DNA of 64,000 nt from Microbacterium kyungheense (GCF_006783905.1 NZ_VFPE01000001.1:1-64000), one strand, 5' to 3'; counted from the first letter of the stretch, positions 1 through 8,715 are shown. Numbers and translations are program-made. The notes: a model not told the origin generated them from the letters alone.

Positions 1-1
1 G

Positions 2-163
2 AGCCGTCGCGATCTCGCGACCGCTGTCACCAGCGTGCTGGCAGCGCAGGCGGGGGCGTGGGCGGTGCGCGTGCACGATGTCGCAGGTACGCGCGATGCT
101 CTCACCATCGCGCGCAGCTGGGAGGAAGGAGCGGCATGGGACCCCTCGACCAGATCACGCTGA
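2..163 (+). CDS. folP: Dihydropteroate synthase, C-terminal end (partial)
   Basis: Only the last 53 codons are in the window; the gene begins upstream. The readable peptide contains GAWAVRVHDVAGTRDAL, which resembles the conserved C-terminal strand and helix of dihydropteroate synthase, the enzyme joining pABA to the pterin pyrophosphate in folate synthesis. The stop at 161-163 lies inside the next gene, folB, so the two overlap by 28 bases. Position directly before folB and folK is the usual actinobacterial folate operon order and supports the call. The fragment is too short for domain analysis. Confidence 0.75.
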   Translation, partial: SRRDLATAVTSVLAAQAGAWAVRVHDVAGTRDALTIARSWEEGAAWDPSTRSR

Positions 164-522
164 CCGGCGTCCGGGCCTTCGGCCACCACGGCGTCTTCGC
201 CGACGAACGACGTGAAGGCCAGGAGTTCGTGGTCGATGTGACCCTGTTCGTCGATACGACGCAGGCTGCGGCATCCGACGACGTCACCGACACCGTGCAC
301 TACGGCGAGGTCGCCGAACGCATCGTCGAGCTCGTCGGACGCGACCCGCTCAACCTCATCGAGGGCGTCGCCGCGCGCATCGCCGACGACCTGCTCGAGC
401 ATCCGCTGGCACACACGGTGCGCGTGACGATCCACAAGCCGCATGCGCCGATCACCGTGCCGTTCGGCGATGTGTCGGTGACCATCCAGCGGGACGCCGC
501 GAACCGCGGAGCCGCCGCGTGA
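136..522 (+). CDS. folB: Dihydroneopterin aldolase
   Basis: The 128-residue product is a full-length FolB, the cytoplasmic enzyme that converts dihydroneopterin to 6-hydroxymethyl-dihydropterin plus glycolaldehyde. The start MGPLDQITLTGVRAFGHHGV carries the family's typical G-x-H-G-V near residue 20. The middle shows the YGEVAERI and LIEGVAARIADDLL helices, and VRVTIHKPHAPI holds the catalytic lysine region. The ATG at 136 is chosen over a longer open frame from 58 because it is preceded by a strong GGAGGAAGGAG ribosome site at 121-131 and removes a non-conserved arginine-rich leader. It overlaps folP upstream and folK downstream, so translation is probably coupled. Confidence 0.95.
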   Translation: MGPLDQITLTGVRAFGHHGVFADERREGQEFVVDVTLFVDTTQAAASDDVTDTVHYGEVAERIVELVGRDPLNLIEGVAARIADDLLEHPLAHTVRVTIHKPHAPITVPFGDVSVTIQRDAANRGAAA

Positions 523-1073
523 ACCGTCGACTGGCGCAGGGCTTCGACCGCGAGGCCGAGCCGCACCCGCACGCTCCCGTCGAGGCCGTCGTGGCGCTGG
601 GCGCCAACCTCGGCGACCGCGCCGAGACGATCACCGCGGCCATCACCGATCTCGCCCGGTTGCCGCTCGTCGACGCCGTGCGGGCCTCCGAGCCCGTCGA
701 GTCGGTCGCGTTCAAGCCGGAGGGGAGGGATGCCGCCGCCCCCGCATACCTGAACTCCGTGGCCGTGCTCACCACGCGCCTGGCTCCTTCGGTCCTTCTC
801 AGCTACCTGCACGCCATCGAGCGGCGCCACGGGCGTGTGCGCTCGACCGAGCGCTCGGCGCTCGAGGCGGGCTGGGAGGACCGCACGCTGGATCTCGACC
901 TGATCGCCTACGGCGACCTGGTCAGCGACGACCCGCGCCTGCTGCTGCCGCATCCCCGTGCCGCCGAGCGTGACTTCGTGCTCGGTCCGTGGCTCGCCGT
1001 CGACCCCGACGCCGTGCTCCCGGGTGCGGGACGCGTCGATGACCTGATGCGCAGACTGCGAGGGGCCGAATGA
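519..1073 (+). CDS. folK: 2-amino-4-hydroxy-6-hydroxymethyldihydropteridine diphosphokinase
   Basis: The 184-residue product is HPPK, which pyrophosphorylates the FolB product using ATP to feed FolP. Visible signatures are VVALGANLGDR near residue 25, YLNSVAVLTTRL, and the catalytic block WEDRTLDLDLIAYGD followed by LLLPHPRAAERDFVLGP. The GTG start overlaps the folB stop by four bases (GTGA). About 20 residues precede the conserved core, slightly more than in minimal HPPKs, so a later start cannot be excluded. FolB, FolK and the upstream FolP catalyse successive steps and sit in pathway neighbourhood. Confidence 0.95.
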   Translation: MNRRLAQGFDREAEPHPHAPVEAVVALGANLGDRAETITAAITDLARLPLVDAVRASEPVESVAFKPEGRDAAAPAYLNSVAVLTTRLAPSVLLSYLHAIERRHGRVRSTERSALEAGWEDRTLDLDLIAYGDLVSDDPRLLLPHPRAAERDFVLGPWLAVDPDAVLPGAGRVDDLMRRLRGAE

Positions 1074-1570
1074 AACGCACCGGCGCGGGCGTCCTCATCG
1101 TCGCGGCGGTCCTCGGGGTCGCCGCGGGTTTCCTCATCGACCAGCTGCTGACCTCGGCGGGGCGCTCGACGTTCACCCCGGCGGTGACGCTGCCGATCCT
1201 GCTGATGCTGCTCGGTGCCGTCGTGATCGCCCTGGCAGTGCCGATCCGGCGGGCGACGCACGGAACGTCGAACACGGTCGTGAACCCGTTCCGCGCACTG
1301 CGCATCGCGATGCTCGCGAAGGCGTCGAGCATCGTGGGCGCGGCGATCGGCGGACTGGGCGGCGGGCTGTGGATCTTCCTCGCGACCAGGCCGGTCACGC
1401 CGTCGATAGGCTCGTGGGGAACGGTCATCGCGACGACCGTGTGCGGCGCCGTCCTGGTCGCCGCCGGACTCGTCGCGGAGCACCTGTGCACCATCCGGAA
1501 GGACGACGATGACGAACAGCCCGGATCCGGGGACGACTCCGGACTCGAGCCGCGCCTCAAGGGCCACTGA
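1070..1570 (+). CDS. DUF3180 family membrane protein
   Basis: The 166-residue product has four hydrophobic stretches (about residues 6-26, 39-57, 85-106 and 116-135) and a charged cytoplasmic tail rich in aspartate. Size, topology and the position straight after folK (ATGA overlap) match the DUF3180 family of Actinobacteria, whose function is unknown. The middle loop TSNTVVNPFRALRIAMLAKASSIVGA is the best conserved-looking part. Nothing points to catalysis. Its last 62 bases overlap the next gene in another frame, an unusually long overlap for this operon. Confidence 0.8.
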   Translation: MKRTGAGVLIVAAVLGVAAGFLIDQLLTSAGRSTFTPAVTLPILLMLLGAVVIALAVPIRRATHGTSNTVVNPFRALRIAMLAKASSIVGAAIGGLGGGLWIFLATRPVTPSIGSWGTVIATTVCGAVLVAAGLVAEHLCTIRKDDDDEQPGSGDDSGLEPRLKGH

Positions 1571-2144
1571 CGCGGGCGCGCCGGCGCGCGACGTCCTGCC
1601 GGCACCGCCCGCCGGCGCCGCCGACGGGGAGTCGTTCGATCGCGTCGTCGAGCCGAAGTCCGAGAACCGGCTCGTGCTCGAGGGCGGTGTCTGGCACCAG
1701 ATCTCGCCCAAGTACGTGACGGTGCAGCTCATCTCGCACGGCTCGTTCCTCGCGATCGTGGTGGTGGCGACCCTCCTGATGGCGCTCCTGCTGCACCTGC
1801 AGTGGGTGTGGATCGTCGGCGGCGTGCTGGCCGTCATCCAGATCTGGACGCTCGCGATCCTCCCGCGCCAGGCGCGCGCGATCGGCTACCGGCTGCGCGA
1901 GGACGATCTCGTCTTCCGTCGCGGCATCCTGTGGCAGCGCTTCGTCGCCGTGCCGTACGGCCGGATGCAGCTGATCGACATCACCCACGGGCCGCTCGAC
2001 CGCGGCTTCGGCATCGCGCAGCTGAAGTTCGTGACGGCCGCGGCCGCGACGGGCGTCGTGATCCCGGGGCTCACGCAATCGACGGCCGAGACGCTGCGCG
2101 ACCACCTCATCGAGGTCGCCGAGAGCCGGCGCACGGGACTATGA
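1509..2144 (+). CDS. PH (bPH2/DUF304) domain membrane protein, YdbS-like
   Basis: The 211-residue product has a disordered N-terminal tail (residues 1-55), two membrane helices (about 75-95 and 100-118), and one bacterial PH-like domain with YRLREDDLVFRRGILWQRFVAVPYGRMQLIDITHGPLDR, the hallmark of the YdbS/DUF304 family. It is paired with the larger three-domain protein downstream, as YdbS is with YdbT in Bacillus, where the pair is linked to resistance against a bacteriocin. The start ATG lies 62 bases inside the preceding gene. A role in envelope lipid or peptide stress is inference from the family. Confidence 0.85.
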   Translation: MTNSPDPGTTPDSSRASRATDAGAPARDVLPAPPAGAADGESFDRVVEPKSENRLVLEGGVWHQISPKYVTVQLISHGSFLAIVVVATLLMALLLHLQWVWIVGGVLAVIQIWTLAILPRQARAIGYRLREDDLVFRRGILWQRFVAVPYGRMQLIDITHGPLDRGFGIAQLKFVTAAAATGVVIPGLTQSTAETLRDHLIEVAESRRTGL

Positions 2145-3898
2145 CCACGGTCCCTGAGCCTGTCGAGGGGCACGAAGCGGGTCCGCTCCCTGAGCCCGTC
2201 GACGGGCACGAAGCGGGCCCGCTCCCTGAGCCCGTCGACGGGCCCGCGGCGCCCCCGCCGCAGCTGGTCCGCTCGCCGCTCAGCGACGGCGAGTGGCACC
2301 GGCTCCACCCGCTGACGCCGCTCCTGCGCGGCGGGCTTTTCCTGCTCGTCGTGATCGGCATCATCTTCTCGAACCTGCGCGACCGCCTGCTGTACATCTT
2401 CCTCCCGTGGCTCGCGCCCGGCGTCGGCGACGAGGTCGTCGAGTGGGAGGAGATGGGCGGCGATCCGGTCGACTTCGTCATCGCGAACAACCTGTACGTG
2501 CTGGCGGCGCTGGCGGTGCTCGCGGTCCTGATCATCCTCGTCGCAGTGTTCTACACGTCGTGGCGGTTCCACACGTTCCGCATCACCGAGGACGACGTCG
2601 AGGTCCGCAGCGGCATCCTGTTCCGCACGCAGCGCCGCGCCCCGCTCGACCGCGTGCAGGGGGTCAACCTCACGCGGCCGATGATCGCCCGCCTGCTCGG
2701 CATGGCCAAGCTCGAGGTCGTCGGCGCCGGGATGTCGGCGAACGTCAAGCTCGAGTACCTGTCGACCGCGAACGCCGAGGCGGTGCGCGCCGACATCCTG
2801 CGACTCGCCTCGGGACGCCGGCTGGCGGATGCCGCCGCCCCCGGTGGCGCGCGGCGTCCGGCAAGCCGCACCGCGGCCATCGGACTCACGGTCAGCCGCG
2901 AGCTCGCGGGGATCATCGAGGGTCCTGAAGCGCCCGTGGCCGAGCCCGAGTCCGTCGTGCACATCCCGCTCGGCCGGCTGGTGGCGTCCCATGTCCTCAG
3001 CATGTCGACGGTCGGCCTCCTGTTCGCGATCGTGGCGATCGTGGTCGGTGTCACCCAGGGCATCACGTGGATGCTCTTCGGCTTCGTGCCTGCGATCATC
3101 GGTTTCGGCGCGTACTGGGTGCGTTCGATCTTCAAGTCGCTGCGGTACTCGATCGCGCCGACACCCGACGGCGTGCGCATCACGTACGGCCTCACCACGA
3201 CGATCACCGAGATCCTTCCTCCCGGACGCGTGCACGCGGTCGAAGTGACACAGCCGATCCTGTGGCGACCCGCCGGATGGTGGACGATCCGGATCAACCG
3301 CCTTACCGGGCGCAGCGCGTCGGACGGCACCAGCGACGACTTCACGACCGTGCTCCCCGTCGGCACGGTGGCCGACGTCGAACGCGTGCTGCGGCTCGTC
3401 CAGCCGGCACTGACCGTGACCGAGCGCGCGCTCGTCGTGCAGCAGGGGATGTTCGGCCCGACGGCGGACGACGCGTTCACGAACACGCCGCGCCGGGCGT
3501 GGTGGATCCGGCCGCTGTCGTACCGACGCAACGGGTTCCTGCTGACCGAGGACGAACTGCTGATGCGGCGCGGTGTGGTGTGGCGCAAGATCGTGATCCT
3601 GCCGCTCGCGCGGCTGCAGAGCTTCGGGCTGTACCAGGGGCCGCTGGATCGCCTGACCGGCGTGACGAACGGCCGTGCCCACATCGTGCAGGGCCCCGTC
3701 ACCCCGTTCCTGGCGGCGATCGACCGTGATGTCGCGCTGCGGCTGTTCGACGATGTGGCGCGTGCCGCGGTGCGGGCAGCGCTGTCGGACCGGACGCATC
3801 GCTGGGCTCAGGACGATGTGGATGCGGCGACCGCCGTTCCCGCGGCGGCCGAGGCGACTGCTGCCCGCCCCGTGGATCCCCCGGAGCCGGCACGATGA
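2141..3898 (+). CDS. PH (bPH2/DUF304) domain membrane protein with three PH-like units, YdbT-like
   Basis: The 585-residue product has membrane helices near residues 65-85, 125-147, and 275-325, and three PH-like units containing FRITEDDVEVRSGILFRTQRR, YSIAPTPDGVRITYGL and FLLTEDELLMRRGVVW. This is the YdbT pattern, partner of the preceding gene, which it overlaps by four bases (ATGA). The long open frame starts at 1802, but ATG 2141 is chosen because of the overlap and loss of coding character before it. Residues 5-33 are two and a half copies of a 12-residue unit (PEPVEGHEAGPL) encoded by a nearly exact 36-base DNA repeat, which looks like a repetitive element captured in the reading frame. 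Confidence 0.85.
   Translation: MTTVPEPVEGHEAGPLPEPVDGHEAGPLPEPVDGPAAPPPQLVRSPLSDGEWHRLHPLTPLLRGGLFLLVVIGIIFSNLRDRLLYIFLPWLAPGVGDEVVEWEEMGGDPVDFVIANNLYVLAALAVLAVLIILVAVFYTSWRFHTFRITEDDVEVRSGILFRTQRRAPLDRVQGVNLTRPMIARLLGMAKLEVVGAGMSANVKLEYLSTANAEAVRADILRLASGRRLADAAAPGGARRPASRTAAIGLTVSRELAGIIEGPEAPVAEPESVVHIPLGRLVASHVLSMSTVGLLFAIVAIVVGVTQGITWMLFGFVPAIIGFGAYWVRSIFKSLRYSIAPTPDGVRITYGLTTTITEILPPGRVHAVEVTQPILWRPAGWWTIRINRLTGRSASDGTSDDFTTVLPVGTVADVERVLRLVQPALTVTERALVVQQGMFGPTADDAFTNTPRRAWWIRPLSYRRNGFLLTEDELLMRRGVVWRKIVILPLARLQSFGLYQGPLDRLTGVTNGRAHIVQGPVTPFLAAIDRDVALRLFDDVARAAVRAALSDRTHRWAQDDVDAATAVPAAAEATAARPVDPPEPAR
2152..2243 (+). repeat. 36-bp tandem repeat inside a coding sequence
   Basis: Units begin at 2152, 2188 and 2224 (the last is partial, about 20 bases). 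Each starts CCCTGAGCC(T/C)GTCGA, a near-palindromic core resembling the CCCTGAGCCTGTCGAAGGG element that I recall as very abundant between genes in Microbacteriaceae. The 36-base period keeps the frame and produces the PEPVEGHEAGPL peptide repeats. Confidence 0.85.
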
Positions 3899-4608
3899 CG
3901 CGGGACGGCAGGCTGGGCGTCGGGATCATCGGCGCCGGGCGAGTGGGGCCCGTCCTCGGCGCGGCTCTCGGCGGAGCGGGCCACGCCGTCGTGGGCATCA
4001 CCGCCGGCTCGGACCCGGAGCGGGTCCAGGCGATCCTGCCGGGCGTTCCGGTGCTCGACGCGACCGAGGTGGCCCGCCGCAGCGAACTGGTGATCATCGC
4101 GGTGCCGCACGACCAGCTCGAGGGGCTCCTCGCCGGTCTCGCCGACGTCGGGGCGTGGCAGCCGGGGCAGCTCGTCCTGCACACCGATCCGGCATGGGGG
4201 ACGGGTGTCCTCGCTCCCGCCGTCGCGAAGGGTGCGATCCCGCTCGCGGTGCACCCGGCCATCGAGTTCAGCGGGACCTCCATGGACTTCCGCGCCCTGT
4301 CGAGCGCGTATGCGGCCGTGACGGCGCCCGGTCCGGTGCTGCCGATCGCGCAGGCGCTCGCCGTCGAGCTGGGCTGCGAGCCCGTCGTCGTCGACGAGGC
4401 GGCGCGCCCGTCGTATGCGGAGGCGATCGCGACGGCCAGCGAGTTCTCGCGTTCGATCGTGCGGCAGTCGACGGCTCTGCTCGCCCAGGCCGGGGTGCCG
4501 CATCCCGGCGCGTACCTGTCGACGCTCGTGCACACGACGATCGACCACGCGCTGAGCGAGGCCGGCTCGGGGCCGGGTGTCGATCCCACCGCTACGATCC
4601 AAGGATGA
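3895..4608 (+). CDS. Rossmann-fold and DUF2520 domain protein
   Basis: The 237-residue product opens with a dinucleotide-binding fold, GIIGAGRVGPVLGAALGGAGH at residues 8-28, and has the NAD(P)-reductase-like strands SELVIIAVPHDQL and GQLVLHTDPAWGTGVL. Residues 125-235 form the helical DUF2520 domain (HPAIEFSGTSMDF, then an alpha-helical bundle), reminiscent of 6-phosphogluconate and ketopantoate reductases. It overlaps both neighbours by ATGA and lies directly before panC, a conserved actinobacterial arrangement. The context makes a role in pantothenate synthesis, such as ketopantoate reduction, worth considering, but this is inference. Confidence 0.85.
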   Translation: MTRDGRLGVGIIGAGRVGPVLGAALGGAGHAVVGITAGSDPERVQAILPGVPVLDATEVARRSELVIIAVPHDQLEGLLAGLADVGAWQPGQLVLHTDPAWGTGVLAPAVAKGAIPLAVHPAIEFSGTSMDFRALSSAYAAVTAPGPVLPIAQALAVELGCEPVVVDEAARPSYAEAIATASEFSRSIVRQSTALLAQAGVPHPGAYLSTLVHTTIDHALSEAGSGPGVDPTATIQG

Positions 4609-5450
4609 TCAGCACCGTCGACGGACTCCGGACGCGCCTGGCGGAGGTCCGCGCGGCCGCCCCGGGAGCCCGAGTGGCCCTCATCTCGACGATCGGGTCG
4701 CTGCATGACGGCCACATCGACCTGGTCCACCGCGCACGCGAGGTCGCCGACGTCGTCGTGGTGTCGCTGTTCGTCAACCCGCTGCGCTTCGGATCGCCCG
4801 CCGAGCACGCGGCCTACCCGCGCACCCCCGACGAGGACGAGAATCTGCTGGAGTCGCTCGGGGTCGACGTGGTGTTCGCGCCCGAGCCGGCCGAACTGCT
4901 GCCGGACGGCGCGGCCACCACGAAGGTCACCGCCGGCGACCTCGGGCTGCGCTACGAGGGCCGCACCCGCCCGTTCTACTTCGACGGCCTGCTGACGGTC
5001 GAGGCGAAGCTGCTGAACCTCGTGCGCCCGGATGTGGCGGTGTACGGCGAGCGGGACCGCCAGCGCGTGTTCCTCGTCCGGCGCATGATCCGCGACCTGT
5101 ACCTCGATGTCGAGGTCGAGACGGTGCGGACCGTGCGCCGGGACGACGGACTGCCGGTCTCGACGCGGGTCGGCATGCTGGAGGACCGCGACCTCGCTGC
5201 GGCGGCCCTGCTGCCCGCGGCCCTCGACGCAGCCGCGGCCAACGCGGACCGCGGCATCGACGCGTGCATCGCGGCCGCGCAGTCGACGCTCATGGGGGAG
5301 CCCCGCATCCGCCTCGAGTACCTCAGTGTCGTCGATCCGCGGACGTTCCTGCCGGCCGATGAGGGATCGCAAGGCCCTGCGCTGGCGCTCATCGCCGCGA
5401 CCGTCGCCGGCCACCGCTTCGTCGACAACGCCGACATCTACCTCGGCTGA
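4605..5450 (+). CDS. panC: Pantoate--beta-alanine ligase
   Basis: The 281-residue product matches pantothenate synthetase, which adenylates pantoate and joins it to beta-alanine in the cytoplasm. Residues 25-37 (LISTIGSLHDGHI) hold the nucleotide-binding HxGH, FVNPLRFGSPAEHAAYPRT is the pantoate-site loop, and VYGERDRQRVFLVRRMIRDL corresponds to the FGEKDxQQ ATP-site block. Two family motifs are altered: FGEKDxQQ reads YGERDRQRV, and the usual SSRN of the lid reads STRV. The protein may be a diverged PanC, but length and context remain normal. Start ATG 4605 overlaps the preceding stop. Confidence 0.9.
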   Translation: MISTVDGLRTRLAEVRAAAPGARVALISTIGSLHDGHIDLVHRAREVADVVVVSLFVNPLRFGSPAEHAAYPRTPDEDENLLESLGVDVVFAPEPAELLPDGAATTKVTAGDLGLRYEGRTRPFYFDGLLTVEAKLLNLVRPDVAVYGERDRQRVFLVRRMIRDLYLDVEVETVRTVRRDDGLPVSTRVGMLEDRDLAAAALLPAALDAAAANADRGIDACIAAAQSTLMGEPRIRLEYLSVVDPRTFLPADEGSQGPALALIAATVAGHRFVDNADIYLG

Positions 5451-5600
5451 TCGTCGCCGAGCGGGACGGATCCCGGTCCGCCGCCGCTCGTGCGCACGCG
5501 AGAGCCGACCGTCCGCGGACACAGCGAGCGCCGAGACGGCCCTCGGTAGACTCGTCGGGTCCGCGTTCTGCGGAGAAGACCCCACCGAGGAGCCCATCTC

Positions 5601-7115
5601 GTGACCGACACGACCCCGCCCGCCGAGCCGACCGAAGAAGACGTCTTCGAGCAGAAGGCCGTGCGGCTGGCCAAGCGCGAGCGGTTGATCGCCGAGCGAG
5701 TGGATGCCGCGGGCGGGGCCTATCCGGTGAGCCTGCCGATCACCGACACGATCCCGGGGCTGCGCGAGCGCTTCGGCGACCTCGAGGCCGGTGCCGAGAC
5801 CGGCGTGGTCGCCGCCGTGGCCGGTCGCGTCGTGTTCAGCCGGAACACCGGCAAGCTGTGCTTCGCCTCGCTGCAGGCGGGCGACGGCAGCCGCATCCAG
5901 GCGATGGTGTCGCTCGCCGCCGTCGGCGAGGAGTCGCTGCAGCTCTGGAAGGAGCTCGTCGACCTCGGCGACCACGTGTTCGTCTCGGGCGAGGTGATCT
6001 CCAGCCGCCGCGGCGAGCTGTCGATCATGGTGTCGGAGTGGCGCATCGCATCGAAGGCCGTGCTGCCGCTGCCGAACCTGCACTCCGAGCTCAGCGAAGA
6101 GAGCCGTGTGCGCAGCCGCTTCCTCGACCTGATCGTGCGCGAGCGCGCCCGCGACACGGTGGTGGCCCGGGCCAAGGTGAACTCGAGCCTGCGCGCGACG
6201 TTCGCGTCGCACGGCTTCCTCGAGGTCGAGACGCCGATGCTCCAGGTGCAGCACGGCGGCGCGTCCGCGCGCCCGTTCATCACCCACTCGAACGCGTTCG
6301 ACGCGGACCTGTACCTGCGGATCGCGCCGGAGCTGTTCCTCAAGCGCGCCGTCGTGGGCGGCATCGACCGCGTGTACGAGATCAACCGCAACTTCCGCAA
6401 CGAAGGCGCGGACTCGACGCACAGCCCCGAGTTCGCGATGCTCGAGGCGTATCAGGCGTACAGCGACTACAACGGCATCGCCGACCTGACGCAGGAGCTG
6501 ATCCAGAACGCGGCCATCGCGGTGTCGGGATCGACGACGGTGACGTGGGCCGACGGCACCGAGTACGACCTGGGCGGACAGTGGGACCGGCTGTCGATGT
6601 ACGGCTCGCTGTCCCGGGCCGCCGGTCGTGAGATCACTCCCGAGACGCCGTTCGACGAGCTCGTCGCGCTCGCCGAGGCCGAGGGCGTCGAGCTGCCCCC
6701 GCACGCCATTCACGGCAAGCTCGTCGAAGAGCTGTGGGAGCACTTCGTGAAGCCTGGTCTCGTGCGCCCGACCTTCGTGATGGACTTCCCCGTCGACACC
6801 AGCCCTCTGGTGCGCGAGCACCGGTCGATCGCGGGCGTCGTCGAGAAGTGGGACCTGTACGTGCGCGGCTTCGAACTGGCCACCGGCTATTCCGAGCTCG
6901 TCGACCCGGTGATCCAGCGTGAGCGTTTCGTCGAGCAGGCCAAACTCGCCGCCCGCGGCGACCTCGAGGCCATGCGCATCGACGAGGAGTTCCTGCGCGC
7001 GCTCGAGCACGGCATGCCCCCGACGGGCGGCATGGGCATGGGCATCGACCGTCTGCTGATGGCGGTCACCGGCCTCGGCATCCGCGAGACGATCCTCTTC
7101 CCGCTCGTCAAGTAG
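5601..7115 (+). CDS. lysS: Lysyl-tRNA synthetase, class II
   Basis: The 504-residue product has an N-terminal OB-fold anticodon-binding domain (about residues 60-160, VVAAVAGRVVFSRNTGKLCFASL) and a class II catalytic core. Motif 1 surrounds ATFASHGFLEVETPML, motif 2 is RVYEINRNFRNEGADSTHSPEF, and motif 3 is MGMGIDRLLM near the C terminus. It charges tRNA-Lys with lysine in the cytoplasm. The GTG start at 5601 follows 150 noncoding bases that separate it from panC, with CACCGAGGAGCCC giving a GAGGAG ribosome site at 5586-5591. It probably has its own promoter. Confidence 0.97.
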   Translation: MTDTTPPAEPTEEDVFEQKAVRLAKRERLIAERVDAAGGAYPVSLPITDTIPGLRERFGDLEAGAETGVVAAVAGRVVFSRNTGKLCFASLQAGDGSRIQAMVSLAAVGEESLQLWKELVDLGDHVFVSGEVISSRRGELSIMVSEWRIASKAVLPLPNLHSELSEESRVRSRFLDLIVRERARDTVVARAKVNSSLRATFASHGFLEVETPMLQVQHGGASARPFITHSNAFDADLYLRIAPELFLKRAVVGGIDRVYEINRNFRNEGADSTHSPEFAMLEAYQAYSDYNGIADLTQELIQNAAIAVSGSTTVTWADGTEYDLGGQWDRLSMYGSLSRAAGREITPETPFDELVALAEAEGVELPPHAIHGKLVEELWEHFVKPGLVRPTFVMDFPVDTSPLVREHRSIAGVVEKWDLYVRGFELATGYSELVDPVIQRERFVEQAKLAARGDLEAMRIDEEFLRALEHGMPPTGGMGMGIDRLLMAVTGLGIRETILFPLVK

Positions 7116-7156
7116 CCTGGCCGAACCGCCCGCGCGTCGAGGACCGGTCCGCGGGC

Positions 7157-8368
7157 TCACCGCCGGAAGACCCAGTCCGGCAGGTGAGCGGCGCTCACGA
7201 ACGACAGCACGATCTGCGACAGACCGTGGTCCGGATCGATGTCGCACGCGGCGTTCGCGTACTCGACGGCGTGTGTCGACCGCCCGAGCGCCCAGGCCAG
7301 CCACGCGCACATCGCGAGCGCGCCGGGCTGCGCCTCGCGGGGGACGGATGCCGCCACCCGGCGCGTCACCTGCAGCGCACCGCTGAGCCGTGCGGGTGAG
7401 GGAGCATCGCCCTCACCCCACATGCGCATCGCGAGGTGCGGCGGATACTCGTCGCCCGCCTCCCAGCGCAGCTGCGCCGTGAGCGCCTCGTCCCCCTGCG
7501 ACAGGTTGCCGCTCCACTGGACGAGGGCGATGTCTCGCAGCGAGGGCCGCGCGAGGCACCAGCCGAGCGCGGCGAGCTCGTACGCGTCGAGGGCCTCGGG
7601 CTCATGTCGCAGGGCGTCCTCGAACAGCGCGGGCAGATCGTCGAGCCGGGAGGCCGCCGCGAGGGCGCGCGGATCGATGCGCTCGACGCCGGAAGCCGGG
7701 TCCTCGTCCTCGCCGGTGACCGGCGCGGGCACCGGCCCGAGGTCCTCGCCGGGAGCCGACAGCGGCGCCGGGGCCGTGTCGGCGGCGGTGCCCGCGTCGG
7801 ACCCGCCGAGCACCGCAAGCGCCCGTCGCAGGTCGTCGAGCGCTCGTGCGACCTGATCGCACTGCTCGGCCGGACAGTCCGGCAGCCCCGCTCCCGACGC
7901 CTGGTCGCCCTCCGGCGCGGGCACATCGCCGAACCGGGGATCGTCGCGCTCGAGGTCGTCCAGGGTGCGACCGCCCGGCGGGCTCGCGGGGTCGAGAGCG
8001 GAACCCCAGGCGTCCGCGGCGACGCACAGCAGATCGCTGACAGCGATCCCGCACGCGTCGGCGCTGGAAGCGAGGGCGTCCAGCAGCGCGCGGTGCGGCA
8101 TCCCCTCACCCGCGAAGCGCTCGTCCGTGTACGCGATCCCCGCGATCGCATCGGCCTCGGGCAGCCGGCAGACCATGCCGATCACCGTGGACGCGATCCG
8201 TTCGACGGACTCCTCGTCGGAGGGCAGGTCGAACCGCATCGCGCCGAGGCTCCTCGTCGCGCGGAACGGGATGACCACAAGGCTGCGCACGGGCTGGAAG
8301 CCCATCATGCGCGGGATCAGGGACAGGAACTGAGCGGCGTCCGCCGCCTTCACGATCGTGGGGCTCAT
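7157..8368 (-). CDS. DUF4192 family protein
   Basis: The 403-residue product starts MSPTIVKAADAAQFLSLIPR and continues MGFQPVRSLVVIPF, the characteristic opening of the actinobacterial DUF4192 family. An alanine- and proline-rich low-complexity stretch lies around residues 150-240, and the C-terminal 150 residues are a helical region with RPSLRDIALVQWSGN and AVEYANAACDIDPDHGL. The open frame extends upstream to 8773, but ATG 8368 is the family start and removes an arginine-rich leader. The function is unknown. It faces lysS tail to tail with 41 bases between. Confidence 0.8.
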   Translation of the reverse strand: MSPTIVKAADAAQFLSLIPRMMGFQPVRSLVVIPFRATRSLGAMRFDLPSDEESVERIASTVIGMVCRLPEADAIAGIAYTDERFAGEGMPHRALLDALASSADACGIAVSDLLCVAADAWGSALDPASPPGGRTLDDLERDDPRFGDVPAPEGDQASGAGLPDCPAEQCDQVARALDDLRRALAVLGGSDAGTAADTAPAPLSAPGEDLGPVPAPVTGEDEDPASGVERIDPRALAAASRLDDLPALFEDALRHEPEALDAYELAALGWCLARPSLRDIALVQWSGNLSQGDEALTAQLRWEAGDEYPPHLAMRMWGEGDAPSPARLSGALQVTRRVAASVPREAQPGALAMCAWLAWALGRSTHAVEYANAACDIDPDHGLSQIVLSFVSAAHLPDWVFRR

Positions 8369-8490
8369 GGGCGAAAACTCTCGCGGTGGAGCCCGGCGGG
8401 GCGTAACCCCTGTGGATGGATCGCAGCGTCGGCGGTCACGTCCTGCGCCCTGGGGAGGAGCCGATACCCACACGGCGTATCCTTGAAGGC

Positions 8491-8715
8491 ATGGACTTCT
8501 GGGCTGCGGCGTTGTGGACACTCCTGCCGACCGTCCTCGTCTCGCTGATCTTCTTCTTCGTGCTGCGCAGCATCGTGCGCGCCGACCGCACCGAGCGTCG
8601 GGTGTACGCGAAGGTCGACGCCGAGGAGCGCGCCAAGCGCGGCCTGCCGCCCCGGGCGGCGGCACTTGCGCTGAGCGAGGGACGACACGAAGCGTCCACC
8701 CCCTCCGACAGCTGA
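8491..8715 (+). CDS. Small single-pass membrane protein
   Basis: The 74-residue product starts MDFWAAALWTLLPTVLVSL, with one membrane helix at about residues 8-27 followed by a basic and acidic cytoplasmic segment (RADRTERRVYAKVDAEERAKRG) and a short tail. ATG 8491 is preferred to an in-frame upstream start at 8416 because the latter adds a non-hydrophobic arginine-rich leader. The same general design occurs in many actinobacterial hypothetical proteins placed near cardiolipin synthase. No function can be assigned. Confidence 0.65.
   Translation: MDFWAAALWTLLPTVLVSLIFFFVLRSIVRADRTERRVYAKVDAEERAKRGLPPRAAALALSEGRHEASTPSDS

Noticed and set aside
3699..7310. A 1,203-codon open frame on the minus strand
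   Set aside because: It runs opposite to panC and lysS and is Arg/Ala/Asp-rich, the usual shadow of high-GC genes; it has no family motifs.
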